Assembly: GCF_017589465.1 (NCBI RefSeq)
Contig: NZ_JAELYA010000003.1
Location: 434,001-498,000 of the forward strand
Length of the DNA stretch: 64,000 nucleotides
From: Pseudomonas schmalbachii
Lineage (GTDB): Bacteria; Pseudomonadota; Gammaproteobacteria; Pseudomonadales; Pseudomonadaceae
Direction: 5' to 3'
Shown here: in pieces, positions 13,900 to 21,214 of the stretch
Numbering within the stretch: position 1 is the first letter of the stretch
How the letters are laid out: each line of letters starts with the position of its first letter
The notes under the pieces: generated by a model
The model's input: only the letters and a program-made list of their open reading frames with translations
What the model was told of the DNA's origin: nothing
Databases searched by the model: none
Position numbers and translations under genes: made by a program

Positions 13900-13947
13900 A
13901 AAAAAGTGGCACAAACAACGGGACTTCACCCTCGCTTGTGCCACTTT
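13900..13947 (-). terminator. Terminator-like hairpin between aotJ and aotQ
   Basis: On the minus strand, AAAGTGGCACAA pairs with TTGTGCCACTTT across a GC-rich loop, and the distal arm ends in a run of T. It lies between the binding-protein gene and the permeases. Partial termination or 3'-end protection here would raise AotJ above the membrane subunits, as is common for binding-protein transporters. Confidence 0.7.
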
Positions 13948-13959
13948 CGTGGACGGAAA

Positions 13960-14739
13960 TCAGTTCTCGCCGTAGACGTCGAACTTGAAGTACTTGTCCT
14001 GGACCTGCTTGTACTTGCCGTTGGCGCGGACCGCTGCGATAGCAGCGTTGAATTTCTCCGCCAGGGCAGTATCGCCCTTGCGCACCGCAATGCCGGCGCC
14101 ACCACCGAAGTACTTCGGATCGTTGTACTCCGGACCTACGAAGGCGTAGCCCTTGCCGGCCTCGGTCTTCAGGAAGCCGTCGTCGAGGTTGACCGAGTCG
14201 GCCATGGTCGCGTCGATGCGGCCGGAAACCAGGTCCATGTTGGCTTCCTGCTGGGAGCCGTAGCGCACCACTTCGATACCGGCCGGAGCCAGCACGTCGG
14301 TGGCGTAGCGATCATGCACGCTGGCGCGCAGCACGCCGACCTTCTTGCCCTTCAGGTCGACGGTCGGGTCGCTCATGGCCGCGCCTTCCTTCATCACGAA
14401 GCGCGCCGGGGTGTGGTAGTACTTGTTGGTGAAGTCGACCGACTTCTGGCGCTCGGGGGTGATGGTCATGGACGACAGGATGGCGTCGATCTTGCGCACT
14501 TTCAGCGCCGGGATCAGGCCGTCGAACTCCTGCTCGACCCACTTGCACTTGACCTTCATCTCTTCGCAGAGCGCATTGCCGATATCCACGTCGAAACCGG
14601 CCAGCTGGCCATCCGGAGTCTTGAAGGAGAACGGCGGGTAACCGGCTTCGATGCCGATGCGCACCGGCTTGTCGTCGGCATGGGCGACCAGGGAGAGCGC
14701 GGACATGGCCAGCGCGCCGAGAAGTACGAACTTCTTCAT
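13960..14739 (-). CDS. aotJ: Periplasmic arginine/ornithine-binding protein
   Basis: Solute-binding subunit that captures arginine and ornithine in the periplasm for AotQMP. The 259-residue protein begins with a signal peptide ([21 protein letters not shown], cleavage near AHA-DD). It then shows the SBP family 3 core, [27 protein letters not shown], and the Asp in [10 protein letters not shown]. The longer frame from 14823 is unlikely: ATG 14739 (second of a tandem pair) has AAGGAG six bases upstream and gives the proper signal peptide. First gene of the aot operon. Confidence 0.95.
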   Translation of the reverse strand: MKKFVLLGALAMSALSLVAHADDKPVRIGIEAGYPPFSFKTPDGQLAGFDVDIGNALCEEMKVKCKWVEQEFDGLIPALKVRKIDAILSSMTITPERQKSVDFTNKYYHTPARFVMKEGAAMSDPTVDLKGKKVGVLRASVHDRYATDVLAPAGIEVVRYGSQQEANMDLVSGRIDATMADSVNLDDGFLKTEAGKGYAFVGPEYNDPKYFGGGAGIAVRKGDTALAEKFNAAIAAVRANGKYKQVQDKYFKFDVYGEN

Positions 14740-14899
14740 CATCAGCTCCTTCGAGGATGTGACTTCGATTGGCGGAGAAAGGAATCGGCCCTGGCTGTCC
14801 GTGCAAATGGAGGGGTGAGTCATCTGCGCATCGCTGTAGCGCGGTTCTGGTAGAAACGCACTAACCGGGGTGGCGGCATTCTAGCGGCAGCCCGGAAGC

Positions 14900-14920
14900 C
14901 GTTATTTCTTCAATGCGACA
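14900..14920 (-). promoter_or_regulatory. ArgR-type half site upstream of aotJ
   Basis: Minus-strand TGTCGC followed by eight bases, AA and five more, the same form as the two boxes before aruC. It lies four bases downstream of a TATAAT hexamer. From memory, the P. aeruginosa aot operon has two promoters with the ArgR site between them; this box could play that role. Confidence 0.6.
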
Positions 14921-14924
14921 ACAA

Positions 14925-14930
14925 ATTATA
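14925..14930 (-). promoter_or_regulatory. Probable -10 hexamer (TATAAT) of an aotJ promoter
   Basis: A consensus TATAAT on the minus strand, about 190 bases upstream of the aotJ ATG. No strong -35 hexamer stands at the right distance. Its ArgR box is downstream, so ArgR bound there would block this start while a second, ArgR-activated start could lie further downstream. Confidence 0.45.
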
Positions 14931-15189
14931 GAAGAGCCGGAAGGAATAACCGAAGGTATTGACGGGGAAGGAAAAGCATGAAACTTCGGAAAAAAGCTGA
15001 ACCGTTAGATAAAGCAGGAATCGAGCCACAAGACCGATCCCCCGCCAATCGCGGGCCTGCGCAGGTATATGAACGAATCCTGCTCCCGAAAGCGTTCCCA
15101 TGCGCCTCAGTCTGGTGCGGAAGTGTTACGCAAGCGGTGACAGGATGGAGCGCACCCCATCCGGCACCGCGACCGATGCGGAACGGCGA

Positions 15190-15612
15190 TCAGCTCGCCT
15201 CGTAGAAGTCGTATACCAGGGTGTCGTCGCTGGTCTTCCGGCCGCGACCGATGGCCTGCACCTTGTTCAGCCAGGCATAGCGCGGGTCGCCGGTTTCGAA
15301 GGTGGGAGCGGCGATGACCGCGCCCAGGCCCTCGGGGCCGATGGCGCCACGGCCCTCATAGGACACCTGGATGAATGCGCCATCGTGGGTTTCCAGGGTG
15401 CAGCGCACTTCGATGAACAGCGTGCCGTCCGGACTGATCAGCGCCCAGTCGGCGGCGGCGACGTTCTTCATGGTGGCTTTCAGCCGCTCGCCCTCCCACT
15501 GGCCGCCGAGCAGTTCGACGACAAGGCGCGTGCCGCGCGGGGTATTGGGCATCTGGACCGGCTCACCCAGCTTGAGGGTGGCGGTGGCCAGGTGGGTCAA
15601 AGTAACGCTCAT
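15190..15612 (-). CDS. DUF3237 domain-containing protein
   Basis: A 140-residue cytoplasmic protein matching the DUF3237 family by its pattern PRGTRLVVELLGGQWEGERLKATM near the start, the central GAD/DGT core (ADWALISPDGTLFIEVRCTLET) and ending RYAWLNKVQAIGRGRK..LVYDFYE. The family is a small beta-barrel of unknown function, sometimes found next to catabolic genes. The frame extends to 15696, but ATG 15612 (MSVTLTHLATATLKL) has AGGA eight bases upstream. It does not appear to share a transcript with aotJ. Confidence 0.85.
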   Translation of the reverse strand: MSVTLTHLATATLKLGEPVQMPNTPRGTRLVVELLGGQWEGERLKATMKNVAAADWALISPDGTLFIEVRCTLETHDGAFIQVSYEGRGAIGPEGLGAVIAAPTFETGDPRYAWLNKVQAIGRGRKTSDDTLVYDFYEAS

Positions 15613-15780
15613 GCTTGTTTTCCTTGTTCTAGGCGTTCCTGAAAGAAAACTCCGCAGTTCATCCGGGGCGTTGCGGAGGCAGGAACTTGATACCACTGGC
15701 GCATGAGCACGACAAACGACTGAACGGCCATTTCCGGCGCAGATTCGGCAGGCGGGATGAATCCGCCGCCTGCCCCGGAC

Positions 15781-16131
15781 TCACCCGGACACGTTGCGGC
15801 CGGCGACAACCCCGCATTTGAAGACGACGCCGTCGCGCTGGTGCTTGAACATGTCGTCCGTGTAGGACTTGCCGACGCGATAGAAGGACCCGCTGATGGA
15901 AAGCCGCGTCAGGTCCTGGTAGTCCTCGTTCACCAGCAGGACGCGATAGTCCTTCTGCCCGCAGAACCGCTGCGCCTTGTGCAGCGCATACTCGTTGGCC
16001 GTGGCGGCGCCGCCGATCCCCGGCAGCGCTGCGGCGGACACCACATACATGCCGTCGCCGACCGGCCAGACATCGCTCACCGACGCGCAGCCGGTCAGCA
16101 GCAACGGTAACAATCCCCATATCGGTTTCAT
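15781..16131 (-). CDS. Small lipoprotein of unknown function
   Basis: A 116-residue protein with a lipoprotein signal (MKPIWGLLPLLLTGC, lipidated Cys15 after LTG), so probably anchored in the outer or inner membrane facing the periplasm. The mature part contains one further CG pair near each half (RFCGQ, FKCGVV), which may form a disulphide. ATG 16131 has AGGG seven bases upstream; the longer frame to 16212 lacks a signal peptide. Similar short lipoproteins are common in Pseudomonas, but I do not recognise a function. About 170 bases separate it from the DUF3237 gene. Confidence 0.75.
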   Translation of the reverse strand: MKPIWGLLPLLLTGCASVSDVWPVGDGMYVVSAAALPGIGGAATANEYALHKAQRFCGQKDYRVLLVNEDYQDLTRLSISGSFYRVGKSYTDDMFKHQRDGVVFKCGVVAGRNVSG

Positions 16132-16314
16132 GTCTTGTCCCTGTATCGAATGCCGCCCCATTTGGTCTGCCCCGGGCGACGCCGGTCGGATGACGCTGCC
16201 GATTGCGCACACCCATGCCAGCCTAAGGATAGCCCGCCCGCATCGAAGTGCCGGCCCCTTTCACGCCCACGGCGCCGGACTGCTAGGCTTTTCCCGATAG
16301 CCCGCGGAGGCACC

Positions 16315-17445
16315 ATGAACGACTTGCCCCAGGACAACTCCAGCGATGTGTTCGCCTATCTGAACCTGCTGCACCAGCATGGCGGTTCGGACATGTTCTT
16401 CAGCGTCGGCGCAGCACCGCTGATCAAGGTGGAAGGACACAACCAGCAGGTTGGCGAGCGGCCATTGACCTCCGGGGAAGTGAAGAAACTGGCCTATCAG
16501 TTGATGACCGAGAAACAGATCGGCGACTTCGAACGCGATCTGGAGATGAACCTGGCGATCAGCGTGCCCGACAGCGGGCGCTACCGGATCAACATCTATT
16601 ACCAGCGCGGCGAAGTGGCGATGGTCGCACGGCACATCAAGGACGTGATCCCGGACTTCGCCACCCTCGGCCTGCCGCGGATACTGGAAAAGCTGGCGCT
16701 GCAGGATCGCGGGCTGATCCTGGTGGTCGGCGCGGCCGGCAGCGGGAAATCGACCACCCTGGCGTCCATGCTGGATTTCCGCAACAAGCGGCGCAGCGGG
16801 CACATCGTCTGCGTGGAAGACCCCATCGAGTTCCTCCACACCCACCGCCGCTCGATCATCGACCAGCGCGAGGTCGGGCTGGATACCCACAGTTTCTCCG
16901 AGGCCTTGCGCAACGTGCTGCGCGAGGCGCCGGACGTCATCATGATCGGCGAAATCCGCGACCTGGAAACCATGCAGCATGCCCTGCACTACGCCGAAAC
17001 CGGCCACCTGTGCCTGGCCACGCTGCACGGCACCAGCTCCCGCCATGCCATGGAACGCGCCGCCCGCTTCTTCCCGGATGAAGCCCGTCACCAGGTGATG
17101 GCGGATCTGGCGCAGAACCTGCTGGCGGTGATCGGCCAGCGCCTGATACCCGGCACGGCACAAAAGCGCGTCGTCGCGGTCGAAGTGGTCCTGGGCACGC
17201 CGCATATCCGCGGATTGATCCAGCGCGACGAACTGGGGGAAATGAAGGGAGCGACCGAGCGGGCTCTGGAACAGGGCATGCAGAGTTTCGACCAGAGCAT
17301 CTACACGCTGTTCGAATCCGGACGCATCAGCCTGTCGGACGCGCTGAAGTTCGCCGATTCGCGAACCGATCTCAGCCTGAAGATCAAGCTGGAGCACGGC
17401 TCAGACGCATCCGATACGGACCTGAAGATGCTGCGCGACAACTGA
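16315..17445 (+). CDS. PilU-like type IV pilus retraction ATPase (orphan paralogue)
   Basis: A 376-residue hexameric secretion-ATPase family protein of the PilT/PilU branch. It has Walker A GAAGSGKST, an Asp-box VCVEDPIEFLH, Walker B DVIMIGEIRD with the catalytic Glu, and the His-box TGHLCLATLHGTSS. The C-terminus, PHIRGLIQRDELGEMK through MQSFDQSIYTLFESGRISL, follows PilU rather than PilT and lacks the PilT AIRNLIRE sequence. The long frame from 16135 starts with low-complexity Arg/Pro sequence; ATG 16315 has GGAGG four bases upstream. No other pil genes are adjacent, so it is probably a third retraction motor in addition to the pilT-pilU pair expected elsewhere. Confidence 0.88.
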   Translation: MNDLPQDNSSDVFAYLNLLHQHGGSDMFFSVGAAPLIKVEGHNQQVGERPLTSGEVKKLAYQLMTEKQIGDFERDLEMNLAISVPDSGRYRINIYYQRGEVAMVARHIKDVIPDFATLGLPRILEKLALQDRGLILVVGAAGSGKSTTLASMLDFRNKRRSGHIVCVEDPIEFLHTHRRSIIDQREVGLDTHSFSEALRNVLREAPDVIMIGEIRDLETMQHALHYAETGHLCLATLHGTSSRHAMERAARFFPDEARHQVMADLAQNLLAVIGQRLIPGTAQKRVVAVEVVLGTPHIRGLIQRDELGEMKGATERALEQGMQSFDQSIYTLFESGRISLSDALKFADSRTDLSLKIKLEHGSDASDTDLKMLRDN

Positions 17446-17558
17446 AGAATGGCTTTTTGCCTGCATCCCCGACCGGTTATGCTGGCTCCCTACAAAAAAC
17501 TGCGCAGCGGCCGGCAGCGGTCCTGGTGCAATACTCGACATCGAGGAGTTTCGTGGGC

Positions 17559-18092
17559 ATGTATCGCCTGAGTACCCGCCTGATCGCCTTGAGCCTGCCT
17601 ATCCTGCTGGCCGGCTGTGCCGCATCCAAACCCTGCACCGACCTCAGCGAACGCTGCCAGGCGGAGCGCATGCTGTACCAGAACGACATGCTGCAGGCCC
17701 GACTGCTCATCGCCTCCGGCGAAAAGGAAAACTACCGGCTCGCCGATGCGCTGCTGGATCGCGCCATGCCCTACGACCGGAAGGGCGAGGCGCCCTTCTA
17801 CAAGGCGTTGCTGAAGATCAAGGACGGCGCGCCCACGGAGGAAGCCCTCGACCTGCTGGAAGAGGCCGCGAAGGCAGGCCAGCCCTATGCCACCGCCCTG
17901 CTCTACAAGGTCTACAGCGAACCCTTCCTGATCCCCAGTGCGGACCGCGCCAAGGCCAGCCAGTACCGCGCAGCCTACAGCCGGCTGGACGTGGCGATCA
18001 GCGGCTATCCATCCTTCGAGAAGGCCCTGACGCTGGTCGACGGGATGCTCGGCGCAGCATCCTCGCAGGACGCCCAGGCGGCGGGGCGCTGA
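17559..18092 (+). CDS. Putative lipoprotein with short helical repeats
   Basis: A 177-residue protein with a lipoprotein signal (MYRLSTRLIALSLPILLAGC, lipidated Cys20 in LAGC). The mature part is helical, and segments such as ADALLDRAMPYDRKGEAPFYKALL and EEALDLLEEAAKAGQPYATALLY recall TPR/Sel1 repeats, so a scaffold role in the periplasm is plausible. A GTG at 17553, four bases after GAGGAG, is an alternative start. It follows the PilU-like gene by 113 bases on the same strand and could be co-transcribed. Function unknown. Confidence 0.72.
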   Translation: MYRLSTRLIALSLPILLAGCAASKPCTDLSERCQAERMLYQNDMLQARLLIASGEKENYRLADALLDRAMPYDRKGEAPFYKALLKIKDGAPTEEALDLLEEAAKAGQPYATALLYKVYSEPFLIPSADRAKASQYRAAYSRLDVAISGYPSFEKALTLVDGMLGAASSQDAQAAGR

Positions 18093-18221
18093 CATCCGGG
18101 GATACCGACGCTGCAACGGATTGCAGCCACGGCACGGCGACGCAGTTTGACCTATAACTGCGAATAGCCCATCCGTGTCGCAAGGCACGGCCATCTCTCT
18201 CCACCAACGCAGGACTTCAGC

Positions 18222-18707
18222 ATGCCGAGCGACCCCGCCCGCAGGATATTCACGCTCAAACGCATCCTCATTGGCGCCGCGCTGGCAATCCCGCTGGCGC
18301 TGCTCGGCTACCTCTACTCGGCCCGCGCCGGTCAGCCGCCGATGGACGAGGCAACCTTCCTCAGGCAGTCGGCGGAGTTCTTCGACCAGCAGACCCGAGA
18401 CAACCTGCCGAAGCAGGTGGACAAGGTGACCACCCTGAACAGCGTGAAGCTGAGTCTGGACGACAGGACCCTGTACTACCGCTACTCCATCTCCAGCGTG
18501 AGCTCCACGCAACTTGACGCTGCAGGCAAGGCGAAGCTGCAGGACGGCCTGAGGGCCGGGCTGGTCGCCGCCACCTGCCAGCAGCAGGAACTGCTCGAAC
18601 GCTTCCGCCGCTACCGCATCCGCGTCAGCCATCAGTACACCGGCAACGACGGCAAGCTGCTGGCCAAGGTCGATATCGACCCGCAGACGCTGCGCTGCCG
18701 CGGCTGA
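18222..18707 (+). CDS. Membrane-anchored protein of unknown function
   Basis: A 161-residue protein with one N-terminal membrane segment (about 14-34, ILIGAALAIPLALLGYLYS) and a periplasmic domain of about 120 residues with a Cys pair (TCQQQ, LRCRG). AGGA lies seven bases before the ATG. Seventeen bases separate it from the next small gene, so the two probably form an operon. No family recognised. Confidence 0.72.
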   Translation: MPSDPARRIFTLKRILIGAALAIPLALLGYLYSARAGQPPMDEATFLRQSAEFFDQQTRDNLPKQVDKVTTLNSVKLSLDDRTLYYRYSISSVSSTQLDAAGKAKLQDGLRAGLVAATCQQQELLERFRRYRIRVSHQYTGNDGKLLAKVDIDPQTLRCRG

Positions 18708-18724
18708 GTGCGACAGGATTCCGC

Positions 18725-18916
18725 ATGAGCCGCGCCGCCTTCCATCAGCAGCACGCCGACAAGGCCCGCGAGGAGGCGCAACGCCTGCTCTCCCGACGTG
18801 ACAGCATGGGTGGCCGCTGGCTGCAATGGGTGGCGGGAGAACTGTATCGCCTCAGCCCGCCGGAATATGCGGCGATGGTGCGGCGGGAGCTGGAGCGGCT
18901 GGCGGCGGAGTCTTGA
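18725..18916 (+). CDS. Small conserved-looking protein, 63 residues
   Basis: A short, charged, amphipathic helical protein (REEAQRLLSRRDS, YAAMVRRELERLAAES), probably cytoplasmic. AGGA six bases before the ATG and the 17-base gap to the upstream gene support it as a real gene. Function unknown. Confidence 0.6.
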   Translation: MSRAAFHQQHADKAREEAQRLLSRRDSMGGRWLQWVAGELYRLSPPEYAAMVRRELERLAAES

Positions 18917-18945
18917 GGCGGAATTGCATTCCGCTCGATCGGCTT

Positions 18946-19065
18946 CCCCTCACCCTAACCCTCTCCCGAAGGGAGAGGGGACTGTTCGGCGTGGAGAGAA
19001 GCGCCACGCCTGCCCGACACTCCGGGGCGGCCCCCTCTCCCACTGGGAGAGGGCTGGGGTGAGGG
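18946..19065. repeat. REPIN-like element, CCCTCACCCTAACCCTCTCCC class
   Basis: Left arm CCCTCACCCTAACCCTCTCC with a CTCTCCCGAAGGGAGAG hairpin, right arm ending GAGAGGGCTGGGGTGAGGG, about 70 bases apart. A second copy stands at 29810-29928 in the same arrangement. It fills most of the 317-base gap before the Lys-rich small gene. Confidence 0.8.
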
Positions 19066-19172
19066 CAGAGCCATATAGCCAACCGACCGACGCGAACACC
19101 ATCCGCAAGGTTCGGAACTATGCTGTAGAAGCTTGTCGATTCGTCGGCGCTCATGCGCCCCGGGAGGTGGTA

Positions 19173-19223
19173 ATGGCCAAAGAGCGTTCCGCAGGGATGC
19201 CGCAACCATCAACCAGCATCTGA
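19173..19223 (+). CDS. Possible 16-codon leader peptide upstream of the Lys-rich small gene
   Basis: ATGGCCAAAGAGCG... encodes MAKERSAGMPQPSTSI and stops ten bases before the next ATG. GGGAGG five bases upstream is one of the strongest ribosome sites in this part of the window. It might be a translated leader that controls the downstream gene, or simply a short coupled gene. Too short to judge from sequence alone. Confidence 0.35.
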   Translation: MAKERSAGMPQPSTSI

Positions 19224-19233
19224 GGTGAAGGTC

Positions 19234-19365
19234 ATGAGCAAAGGTCTTGATGCCCATAAGGAAGCAAAGAAAAAGCCCCAGAAAACCGCTCAGGAAAAAC
19301 GCATGGCGAAAAAGCACAAGAAAGCCGGTCCGGCTCTGCTCGGCAGCCACACGTCGCAACCCTGA
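19234..19365 (+). CDS. Lys-rich 43-residue protein
   Basis: ORF starting MSKGLDAHKEAKKKPQKTAQ and ending GPALLGSHTSQP. The first 33 residues are almost all Lys, Arg, Glu, Gln and Ala, so the protein is very basic and probably binds nucleic acid or ribosomes, or is a stress protein. GAGGTGAAGGTC before the ATG gives a good ribosome site. Very short Lys-rich proteins of this shape are often conserved in Pseudomonas; the function is unknown to me. Confidence 0.65.
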   Translation: MSKGLDAHKEAKKKPQKTAQEKRMAKKHKKAGPALLGSHTSQP

Positions 19366-19377
19366 TGCACATCCCAC

Positions 19378-19404
19378 GCGGATAACCCCTCCCGGGTTAT
19401 CCGC
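19378..19404. terminator. Hairpin between convergent genes, probable bidirectional terminator
   Basis: GCGGATAACCC and GGGTTATCCGC form a perfect 11-bp stem with a five-base loop, 12 bases after the small gene stop and 16 bases before the deformylase stop on the other strand. There is no long T-run on either strand, so it is a weak or Rho-assisted terminator. Confidence 0.6.
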
Positions 19405-19420
19405 CCCTCGATTCGTTCCG

Positions 19421-19960
19421 TCAGTCGTCGGCTTTGGGATCGAGCCCGGGGAACAACACCTCGGTGAAGCCGAACTTTCTGAAGTCGCTGATGCGTGAAG
19501 GGTAGAGCCTGCCGATCAGATGGTCGCACTCATGCTGCACTACGCGCGCATGGAAACCTTCGGCAATGCGATCGATCGGCTGCCCCTGCGGATCGACGCC
19601 CTGGTAGCTAATGCGCCGGTAGCGATTCACCGCGCCGCGCAGTCCGGGCACCGAAAGACAGCCTTCCCAGCCCTCCTCCACTTCCTCGCCGAGCGGCGTG
19701 ATCAGCGGATTGAGCAGGATGGTCTGCGGCACCGCCGGAGCATCCGGATAGCGCTCGCTGTGTTCGAAACCGAAGATCACCAGTTGCAGGTCGACACCGA
19801 TCTGCGGCGCTGCCAGCCCGACGCCGCCGGCGTGGCGCATGGTTTCGAACATGTCGTCGATCAGGGTCTGCAACTCGGGGCTGCCGAACAACTCCTGCGG
19901 CACTGGCGGCGCAATGCGCAGCAGGCGCTCGTCGCCCATCTTCAGGATTTCGCGGATCAT
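19421..19960 (-). CDS. def: Peptide deformylase
   Basis: Metalloenzyme that removes the N-formyl group from nascent proteins at the ribosome. All three motifs are intact: GVGLAAPQ (47-53), EGCLSVP with ligand Cys101, and QHECDHLIG with ligands His143 and His147 and catalytic Glu144. ATG 19960 ([15 protein letters not shown]) has GAGG five bases upstream and gives 179 residues; the 195-residue frame from 20008 adds an atypical head. It is not next to fmt, so it is probably the second, stand-alone deformylase that pseudomonads carry. Confidence 0.93.
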   Translation of the reverse strand: MIREILKMGDERLLRIAPPVPQELFGSPELQTLIDDMFETMRHAGGVGLAAPQIGVDLQLVIFGFEHSERYPDAPAVPQTILLNPLITPLGEEVEEGWEGCLSVPGLRGAVNRYRRISYQGVDPQGQPIDRIAEGFHARVVQHECDHLIGRLYPSRISDFRKFGFTEVLFPGLDPKADD

Positions 19961-20040
19961 GCCGGCCTCATCGATACGGGTAGTGGGTCTGCAATGCTGG
20001 TCCGCCATCGGCCGGCGCGCAAGCCCCGGCCGCCCTGGTA

Positions 20041-20877
20041 TCAGGGCAGCTCGATGCTGCCGTCGAGGATGACGATCAGGCCCTGCTTGTAGAGGCCGCC
20101 GATGGCCTTCTTGAAGTTGCCCTTGCTGACGCCGAACTGCTGGCTGATCAGCTCCGGCGGGCTCTTGTCGCTCAGCGGCAGCGATCCACCGGCATCGCGC
20201 AGCGCGGCGAGGATTTTCTCGCTCAGGTCGTCGCGGGCGGCCTGGCCGACCGGCTGCAGGCTCAGGCTGATCTTGCCGTCGTCGCGCATTTCCTTGATGT
20301 AGCCCTTCTCGCGCATGCCGTTGCGCACGAACTTGAACACCTCGTTCTTGTGGATCAGGCCCCAGTGCTTGCCGTTGATGATCGCCTTGTAGCCGAGGTC
20401 GGTACGCTCGACCACCAGCAGGTCGACTTCCTCACCAGTGCTGTAGTTGGCCGGGGTGTTGTCGAGGTAGCGATCCAGGCGTGCGGTGGCGGTGATGCGG
20501 CGGGTGCGCTCGTCGAGGTAGACGTACACCACGCAATAGTCGCCGACCTGCAGCGGGCGCTTCTCTTCCGAGTGCGGCAGCAGCAGATCCTTGGGCAGGC
20601 CCCAGTCGAGGAACAGGCCGACCCGGTTGACCTCGACCACCTTGAGACTGGCGAAGCCGCCGACCTGCACCTTGGGCTTCAGCGTGGTGGCGATCAGCCG
20701 GTCCTCGCTGTCCAGGTAGACGAAGACGTTCAGCCAGTCACCCTCTTCCGTTGGCTCGTTCTTCGGCACGTAGCGCTTGGGCAGGAGGATTTCGCCGTGC
20801 GCGCCGCCGTCCAGGTAGAGCCCGAAATCGGTGTGCTTGACCACCTGCAATGAATTGAAACGCCCGATGACCGCCAT
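20041..20877 (-). CDS. CvfB-like S1 RNA-binding protein with winged-helix tail
   Basis: A 278-residue cytoplasmic protein of the CvfB/YitL family. Three S1-like OB folds follow in order (about 1-65, 68-130 and 145-210), marked by repeats such as [40 protein letters not shown] and [19 protein letters not shown] winged helix-turn-helix ends the protein (about 215-278, [26 protein letters not shown]). Family members bind RNA and affect virulence-gene expression in Firmicutes; the target here is unknown. It is about 80 bases upstream of def and transcribed towards it. Confidence 0.88.
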   Translation of the reverse strand: MAVIGRFNSLQVVKHTDFGLYLDGGAHGEILLPKRYVPKNEPTEEGDWLNVFVYLDSEDRLIATTLKPKVQVGGFASLKVVEVNRVGLFLDWGLPKDLLLPHSEEKRPLQVGDYCVVYVYLDERTRRITATARLDRYLDNTPANYSTGEEVDLLVVERTDLGYKAIINGKHWGLIHKNEVFKFVRNGMREKGYIKEMRDDGKISLSLQPVGQAARDDLSEKILAALRDAGGSLPLSDKSPPELISQQFGVSKGNFKKAIGGLYKQGLIVILDGSIELP

Positions 20878-20966
20878 GTTCGTCTACCTCGAAAAAGAGG
20901 GCGAGGATTCTACTCCCTCCCGTGTCTTTGCGCTTCCGTAGGAGCAACGTGGCTGGGCCAAAACTC

Positions 20967-21038
20967 GCGCAGGTTGGTGCTGAACGCAGTGAAGCCCAAC
21001 GATGGCGATGTTGGGCTTCGCGTTGCGAAGCGCCAACG
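20967..21038. repeat. Degenerate REPIN-like element, GTTGGTGCTGAACG class
   Basis: Contains GCAGGTTGGTGCTGAACGC, then GAAGCCCAACGATGGCGATG, then TTGGGCTTCGCG and GCGCCAACGG. It is a diverged copy of the elements at 1393-1468 and 9390-9475. Confidence 0.6.
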
Positions 21039-21090
21039 GTGGAGCATTACAGCCCGTAGGAGCAACTGTCTTGCAGCCGAGGGCGCTTTT

Positions 21091-21158
21091 TGTAGGAGCG
21101 AGCTCTGCTCGCGAAGCTTTTGAGTTGCCGGCGTTCGCGAGCAGAGCTCACTCCTACA
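21091..21158. repeat. REPIN, TGTAGGAGCGAGCTCTGCTCGCGA class
   Basis: Same inverted pair as 97-164 and 23075-23142, differing by single bases (right arm AGCTCACTCCTACA instead of AGCTCGCTCCTACA). The spacer also repeats GAAGCTTTTG.GTTGCCGG.GTTCGCG, showing that the whole unit, not just the arms, was copied. Confidence 0.85.
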
Positions 21159-21214
21159 GGAATACGCCCCACGTCTGCCCGTAGGAGCGCCGTGCCGCCA
21201 CGCGCCAACAAGCG

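Larger units (their letters stand above)
14740..15189. other. aot operon control region
   Basis: This 450-base region holds the aotJ leader, an ArgR-type box and a TATAAT hexamer. The right-hand part, next to the DUF3237 gene, is moderately AT-rich. A 75-codon frame on the plus strand at 14978 has a passable ribosome site but runs into the opposite gene and resembles nothing known. I see no other structure. Confidence 0.6.
20878..21214. other. Gene-free repeat cluster
   Basis: This 337-base gap holds at least four REP-derived pieces: a GTAGGAGCAACGTGGCTGGGCC half-element near 20938-20960, a GTTGG-class element at 20967-21038, a GTAGGAGCAACTGTCTTGCAGCC half near 21056-21080 and a complete REPIN at 21091-21158, plus GTAGGAGCGCCGTG near 21181. 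No gene is supported. Confidence 0.7.

Noticed and set aside
14978..15205. 75-codon plus-strand frame with AAGGA ribosome-like site
   Set aside because: Runs into the opposite DUF3237 gene, resembles no known protein and has low-complexity Pro/Arg content; not supported.
18798..19223. 141-codon frame across the repeat at 18946-19065
   Set aside because: Passes through a REP element and its residues there are translated repeat; only the last 16 codons (MAKERSAG...) have a plausible ribosome site, noted separately.
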